64,000 nt of DNA from assembly GCA_049602155.1 (NCBI GenBank), contig JBMYRH010000028.1:1-64000 (forward strand). The letters run 5' to 3'. A program made the position numbers and the translations under genes. The first letter of the stretch is position 1; every line of letters begins with the position of its first letter. This DNA comes from JBMYRH01 sp049602155 (GTDB taxonomy: Bacteria; Myxococcota_A; UBA9042; PHBI01; JBMYRH01). The notes below the pieces were generated by a model. It worked only from the letters and a program-made list of their open reading frames with translations, did not search any database and had not been told where the DNA came from. Shown in pieces: positions 60,393 through 64,000 of the stretch.

Positions 60393-63300
60393 TCATGGGC
60401 CGTCACAGACGACCTGAACGTTGTCGATCACCGCGCCAAGGCCCACGTTGTCGGTGTCATTTGAGCTCCAGATGAGTGTCAAGGTGACGTCCGAGCCCAT
60501 CGCGTAGCTGATGTCGTAGCTCATGGTCTGTTTCGCAGGCGCTTGCGATGAGCCAATGGGGTTCTCCGAGCTCGAGCCCGACCCGCATGCATCTCCGGGG
60601 ATTAATGTCGCCGCGCCCCCGTCAACGCTCAACATGATCTCAAGGATGTCGTTGGCGCAGTCCCCATCGTCAGCCGGGTCCAACTCTGCGTAATAATCGA
60701 AGCTCGCCGTGCAGCTCGTCGAGGTCGCCGGCAGCGTGACAGTGGGGAATTCCAACCCAGCGCTGGTCGCTGCGCAGTCGTAACCTGTAAGCGTATTGTT
60801 TGTGAGCTGACCGAGGTAATAGCCGGTGACGACATCTGCAAAACCACCGATCGGGTGCCAGCCGAAATTAGAGCACTGCGGCGGGGCGTTGATGGACTCT
60901 GAGCAGCCGTCACAAACGGCGTCGGTGAAGTCTTCATTCAGCAAAAGCTGCTGCGAAGCGTCACAGATGATTTCGACGCTCCACTCTTGGTCGTAGTTGA
61001 AGCCTTCGTGGTCGGGCGCTAGCCCGTCATAGATGTCTGCCACGATGTAGAAGAGTTGCCCCTCGCTGACCGAGAACTCCTTGAAGCTACAGACCTTCTT
61101 ACCAGGGCCGCAGAGCGGGTTGTCCTCGACGTTCTCCCACATGTAGGCGATGCAGGAGTCCGCTTCGCAACCGCCTCCAGTCAGGATGAACCAGTCGATG
61201 ACGCCAAACTGGCCGCCGCCGGGTGTTTTGAAGCCCTCGTCGTGCTCAATCAGGGTGCAGACGCCGTCGCTTGGAGCCACAAACACGTAGGCATACTCGT
61301 AGCCGGTGTCTTCGCCGTCGTAGACAAAGTCGGGGTTCGCGCAGGGCCAGGTGTCAATGGAGCCCGTGTTGGCGCAGTTGGGGCCATTGCACTTGAAAGA
61401 GAACTGGTCGGCCACACCGCAGTCACTCCACGTGTTGGTCGTTGTGCCTGTGTTCGCCGTCAACTCGCTGACCGGGAAGCACTCATCAGGCCCTACTGGC
61501 GCTGGATCGTTGGAGATGTGCTGACAGATCCCGTCCGTACACTGGTCGTAGGTGCATGGGTTGCCGTCGTCGGTGCACGGCAGCTGGTCTGACACGGGGG
61601 GATGGACACAGTCTCCGCCGACGCAGAGATCGCTCGTACACGAGTTGCCGTCGTCGGAGCACGGCTCGCCGTCGATGATGGCGGGGTGCTCGCAGTTGCC
61701 CGACTGGCAGACGTCCAGCGTGCACGGATTACCGTCGTCTACGCAGGGCTGTCCGTCGTAAGCTGAGTCGTAGGTGCACGCGCCATCCTGGCAGCTGTCG
61801 GCCGTGCACGGGTTCTGGTCATCGCAGGGCTCTGGGAAGCCGACACAGGTACCTCCCTGGCATGTGTCGTTAATCGTACAGCCGTCTGAGTCATCACACA
61901 GGGCGCCGTTCGGCGATGGGCTCGAGGCGCATGTGCCCGTCTCAGGGGTGCAGGAGGGGGTCAGGCAAGGGTCATCGCCAGCCGGGCATACGACGATGGT
62001 CGTGGGGTCGATTTTACAGGTTCCGTCGGGGGAACAAATGAGCGTCCCATTGCAAAGGTCGTCGTCATCCTCTGCTGCACAATCTGCGTCACTCTGACAG
62101 CCGCAGAAGGGCTCCCCCGCTTCGCACTCGCCTGCCAGGCACGCGTCCGGAGCCGTGCAGGGGTCACCATCTTCACAGGGGACGCCGTCGGGCGCAGGGC
62201 TGTAGTCACAGCCGACCTCGTCGTCACAGATGTCGACAGTGCAAGGATCACCATCGTCGCAGGAGGGCGGGTTTCCGAGGCACTCCCCTGAGACACACTG
62301 GTCTCCTTGCGAGCATGCGGAGCCGTCATCGCATGGGGTGCCGTTGACGAGGGGGACGCTCCAGCACCCTTGCTGTTCGCTGCAGAGGTCCGCAGTGCAG
62401 ACGTTTTCATCATCGCAATCGGCGGGCTCCCCCACACAGGCTCCGTCTGAGCAGACGTCGAACACGGTGCATATGCTGCCGTCATTGCAGGGGGTCCCAT
62501 CTTGTGCTGTCACAGCGACGCATCCTTCGACCTCGTCGCAGGAGTCGATGGTGCATGGGTTCCCGTCGTCGCACCCGAGGGCGACGCCGTTACAGGCCCC
62601 GAGGTTACATTTGTCGTTGCCTGTGCATGGGTCACCGTCGTCGCACTGGAGCGTGTTCGCGGTGTTGTCGCAGCCCGTGGCGGCGTCGCACGTGTCGGTG
62701 GTGCACGGGTTTTCATCGTCACATTCGACGGTGCTGCCGACGCAGAGCCCCTCAGAACAGGCGTCACCAGAGGTGCATGCGTTACCGTCGTCGCACGCGC
62801 CGCCCTCACCAGCGGCGGTCATGACGCAGGCACCGGTTGCTGTATCGCACAGGTTCTTCACACAGGCAGTGTCCGACGTGGCATCACATATGACGGGCGT
62901 GGACGGGTCAACTTGGCATTGACCGTCAACGCATTGAAGGGTGCCGTTGCAGATGTTGGCGTCTTCCTCGGCCGCACAATCTCCATCCGACGTACATGCG
63001 CACGTGTTGGTCCCACCTGCACACGCACCTCCAGTACATTGGTCCCCCAAGGTGCAGGAGTTACCGTCATCGCAGGGTGCGTTGTTCGGTTGCGAGGTGC
63101 ACCCGACGCCAGGGCTGCACATGTCGTCCGTGCACGCGTTGTTATCGTCGCACTCAACAGGGCTACCGCTGCAGACCGCGTTTTGACATTGGTCTCCTTG
63201 AGTGCAGATGTCGCCGTCGTCGCAAGGCTGGGTGTGTGCGACGTTGACGCAGCCGGAGGTCGGGTTGCAGGCATCAAAGGTGCACTCGATGGCGTCATCA

Positions 63301-64000
63301 CAGTCTAGTGGCGTTCCCACACAGAGACCGTTGAGGCATCCATCGACGTCAGTGCACGGGTTCTGGTCATCGCAGTTCACGCCATCTTCAGCCGCGTTTG
63401 GGATACACTGCCCGGTTTGGGGGTCGCAGGTGTTGGTGACGCAGGCAGTGTTTCCCGTTGGGTTGCACTGGACGATGGTGGTGGGCTCGACGTTGCACAG
63501 AAAGTCAACGCAACGAAGCGTGCCGTTGCAGAGGTTGCCATCCTCGTAGACCACACAGTCCGCGTCTGTGGTGCATTGGCAGAGGCTTCCATCTCCGACG
63601 CAGAGCCCATTAAGGCAGCTGTCCGGGTTGGTGCATGGGTTGCCGTCTTCACAGGGGGTCCCGTCCTCAGCTTTGCCGGCGATGCACGTCCCCGTGTCGG
63701 GATCGCAGGTGTCCTCTGTGCAGGGGTTGGCGTCATCGCAAAGCAGAGGCTCGCCGCTGCAACCGCCCACGCCATCGCAGCGGTCCTGCAAGGTGCAGAG
63801 GTTGTCGTCGTTGCATGGGGCAAAGTTGTAGGCCGTGACGCAAGTGTTGTCCTCGCAGTTGTCGTCCGTGCACAGGTCGCCATCGTCGCACTCTGCGTCG
63901 AACAGGCAGCAGCCTTCGACGGGGCTCCCTCCTGTGCAGGCCCCGTCGACGCAGGTGTCCTCGATTGTGCAGGGGTCGCCGTCGTCGCAGCTCCCCTCAT
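60393..64000 (-). CDS. Giant Cys-rich protein, 5' end outside window
   Basis: The frame remains open to the right edge of the window; only the C-terminal 1202 residues are visible. From the edge to about nt 61500 it is the same cysteine repeat, starting CDDGDPCTIEDTC, again with three copies of the CNGTLxC block. The domain order matches the visible N-terminal part of the neighbouring giant, so the two are paralogues. The last 370 residues are beta-rich, jelly-roll-like: WSDCGVADQFSFKC, VCTLIEHDEGFK, QEWSVEIICD and a C-terminal CTASFDYYAELDPADDGDC; they differ from the end of its neighbour. The genes are 177 bp apart. Confidence 0.8.
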   Translation of the reverse strand, partial: EGSCDDGDPCTIEDTCVDGACTGGSPVEGCCLFDAECDDGDLCTDDNCEDNTCVTAYNFAPCNDDNLCTLQDRCDGVGGCSGEPLLCDDANPCTEDTCDPDTGTCIAGKAEDGTPCEDGNPCTNPDSCLNGLCVGDGSLCQCTTDADCVVYEDGNLCNGTLRCVDFLCNVEPTTIVQCNPTGNTACVTNTCDPQTGQCIPNAAEDGVNCDDQNPCTDVDGCLNGLCVGTPLDCDDAIECTFDACNPTSGCVNVAHTQPCDDGDICTQGDQCQNAVCSGSPVECDDNNACTDDMCSPGVGCTSQPNNAPCDDGNSCTLGDQCTGGACAGGTNTCACTSDGDCAAEEDANICNGTLQCVDGQCQVDPSTPVICDATSDTACVKNLCDTATGACVMTAAGEGGACDDGNACTSGDACSEGLCVGSTVECDDENPCTTDTCDAATGCDNTANTLQCDDGDPCTGNDKCNLGACNGVALGCDDGNPCTIDSCDEVEGCVAVTAQDGTPCNDGSICTVFDVCSDGACVGEPADCDDENVCTADLCSEQQGCWSVPLVNGTPCDDGSACSQGDQCVSGECLGNPPSCDDGDPCTVDICDDEVGCDYSPAPDGVPCEDGDPCTAPDACLAGECEAGEPFCGCQSDADCAAEDDDDLCNGTLICSPDGTCKIDPTTIVVCPAGDDPCLTPSCTPETGTCASSPSPNGALCDDSDGCTINDTCQGGTCVGFPEPCDDQNPCTADSCQDGACTYDSAYDGQPCVDDGNPCTLDVCQSGNCEHPAIIDGEPCSDDGNSCTSDLCVGGDCVHPPVSDQLPCTDDGNPCTYDQCTDGICQHISNDPAPVGPDECFPVSELTANTGTTTNTWSDCGVADQFSFKCNGPNCANTGSIDTWPCANPDFVYDGEDTGYEYAYVFVAPSDGVCTLIEHDEGFKTPGGGQFGVIDWFILTGGGCEADSCIAYMWENVEDNPLCGPGKKVCSFKEFSVSEGQLFYIVADIYDGLAPDHEGFNYDQEWSVEIICDASQQLLLNEDFTDAVCDGCSESINAPPQCSNFGWHPIGGFADVVTGYYLGQLTNNTLTGYDCAATSAGLEFPTVTLPATSTSCTASFDYYAELDPADDGDCANDILEIMLSVDGGAATLIPGDACGSGSSSENPIGSSQAPAKQTMSYDISYAMGSDVTLTLIWSSNDTDNVGLGAVIDNVQVVCDGP

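Noticed and set aside
57000..64000. CRISPR-like regular repeats in the giant genes
   Set aside because: The periodicity is of codons for cysteine units with variable sequence, not identical direct repeats with unique spacers.

Overview
The window looks like chromosomal DNA of a high-GC deltaproteobacterial lineage, most likely Myxococcota or a close relative such as the Bradymonadia. This is inferred from the gene repertoire: very many Sec-exported lipoproteins with acidic Asp/Ser/Thr linkers, metazoan-like cysteine-rich repeats (EGF-like, thrombospondin type 3, MopE-type CDGxDxDCDG motifs, fibrinogen-like YCDxxxxGGGW domains), and a scattered mix of housekeeping genes with short operons. No rRNA, tRNA, CRISPR array, insertion sequence or phage gene was recognised.

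Layout. 1-13.1 kb: a glycine-rich surface protein cut by the window edge, an acidic lipoprotein, a 1202-residue lipoprotein joining two fibrinogen-like domains to a sialate-O-acetylesterase-type SGNH domain (with a 98-base assembly gap), a Tat-exported sulfite-oxidase-family protein, a PNGase F-like lipoprotein with EGF repeats, and an MscS channel with a cyclic-nucleotide domain. 13.2-23 kb: dCMP deaminase, rhodanese, SGNH lipoprotein, GST-like protein overlapping trhO, metallophosphoesterase lipoprotein, a radical SAM protein downstream of a lipoprotein methyltransferase, a 30-residue lipoprotein behind a good sigma-54 promoter, a RuvC-like nuclease, and an overlapping pair (outer-membrane-type protein plus glycine-zipper lipoprotein). 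23-38 kb: a TolB-propeller/amidohydrolase, a lipoprotein KatG, two cytochrome c-like lipoproteins, an MFS transporter with an extra exported N-terminal domain, a VWA lipoprotein, a CIA30 protein and an EcsC protein. 38-52 kb: a GIY-YIG nuclease, dbpA, an iodotyrosine-deiodinase-like flavoprotein, DUF1853, an ABC exporter, small proteins, a DUF4876-like lipoprotein, and an overlapping pair made of an amino-acid permease fused to PTS EIIA and an XRE regulator fused to EIIA, with a perfect palindrome upstream. 52-64 kb: a Cys-rich lipoprotein, a cytochrome c plus copper monooxygenase-like lipoprotein, and two giant paralogous Cys-rich proteins in tandem.

Themes. The exported genes suggest a cell surface loaded with adhesive or calcium-binding modules and glycan-directed enzymes (an acetylesterase and a PNGase-like amidase), together with redox proteins outside the cytoplasm (KatG, Mo-enzyme, c-type cytochromes, Cu monooxygenase). 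The best candidate for an undescribed regulatory system is the EIIA-XRE/EIIA-permease pair at 48.2-51.0 kb. All functions are read from motifs recalled by eye; no database search was run.
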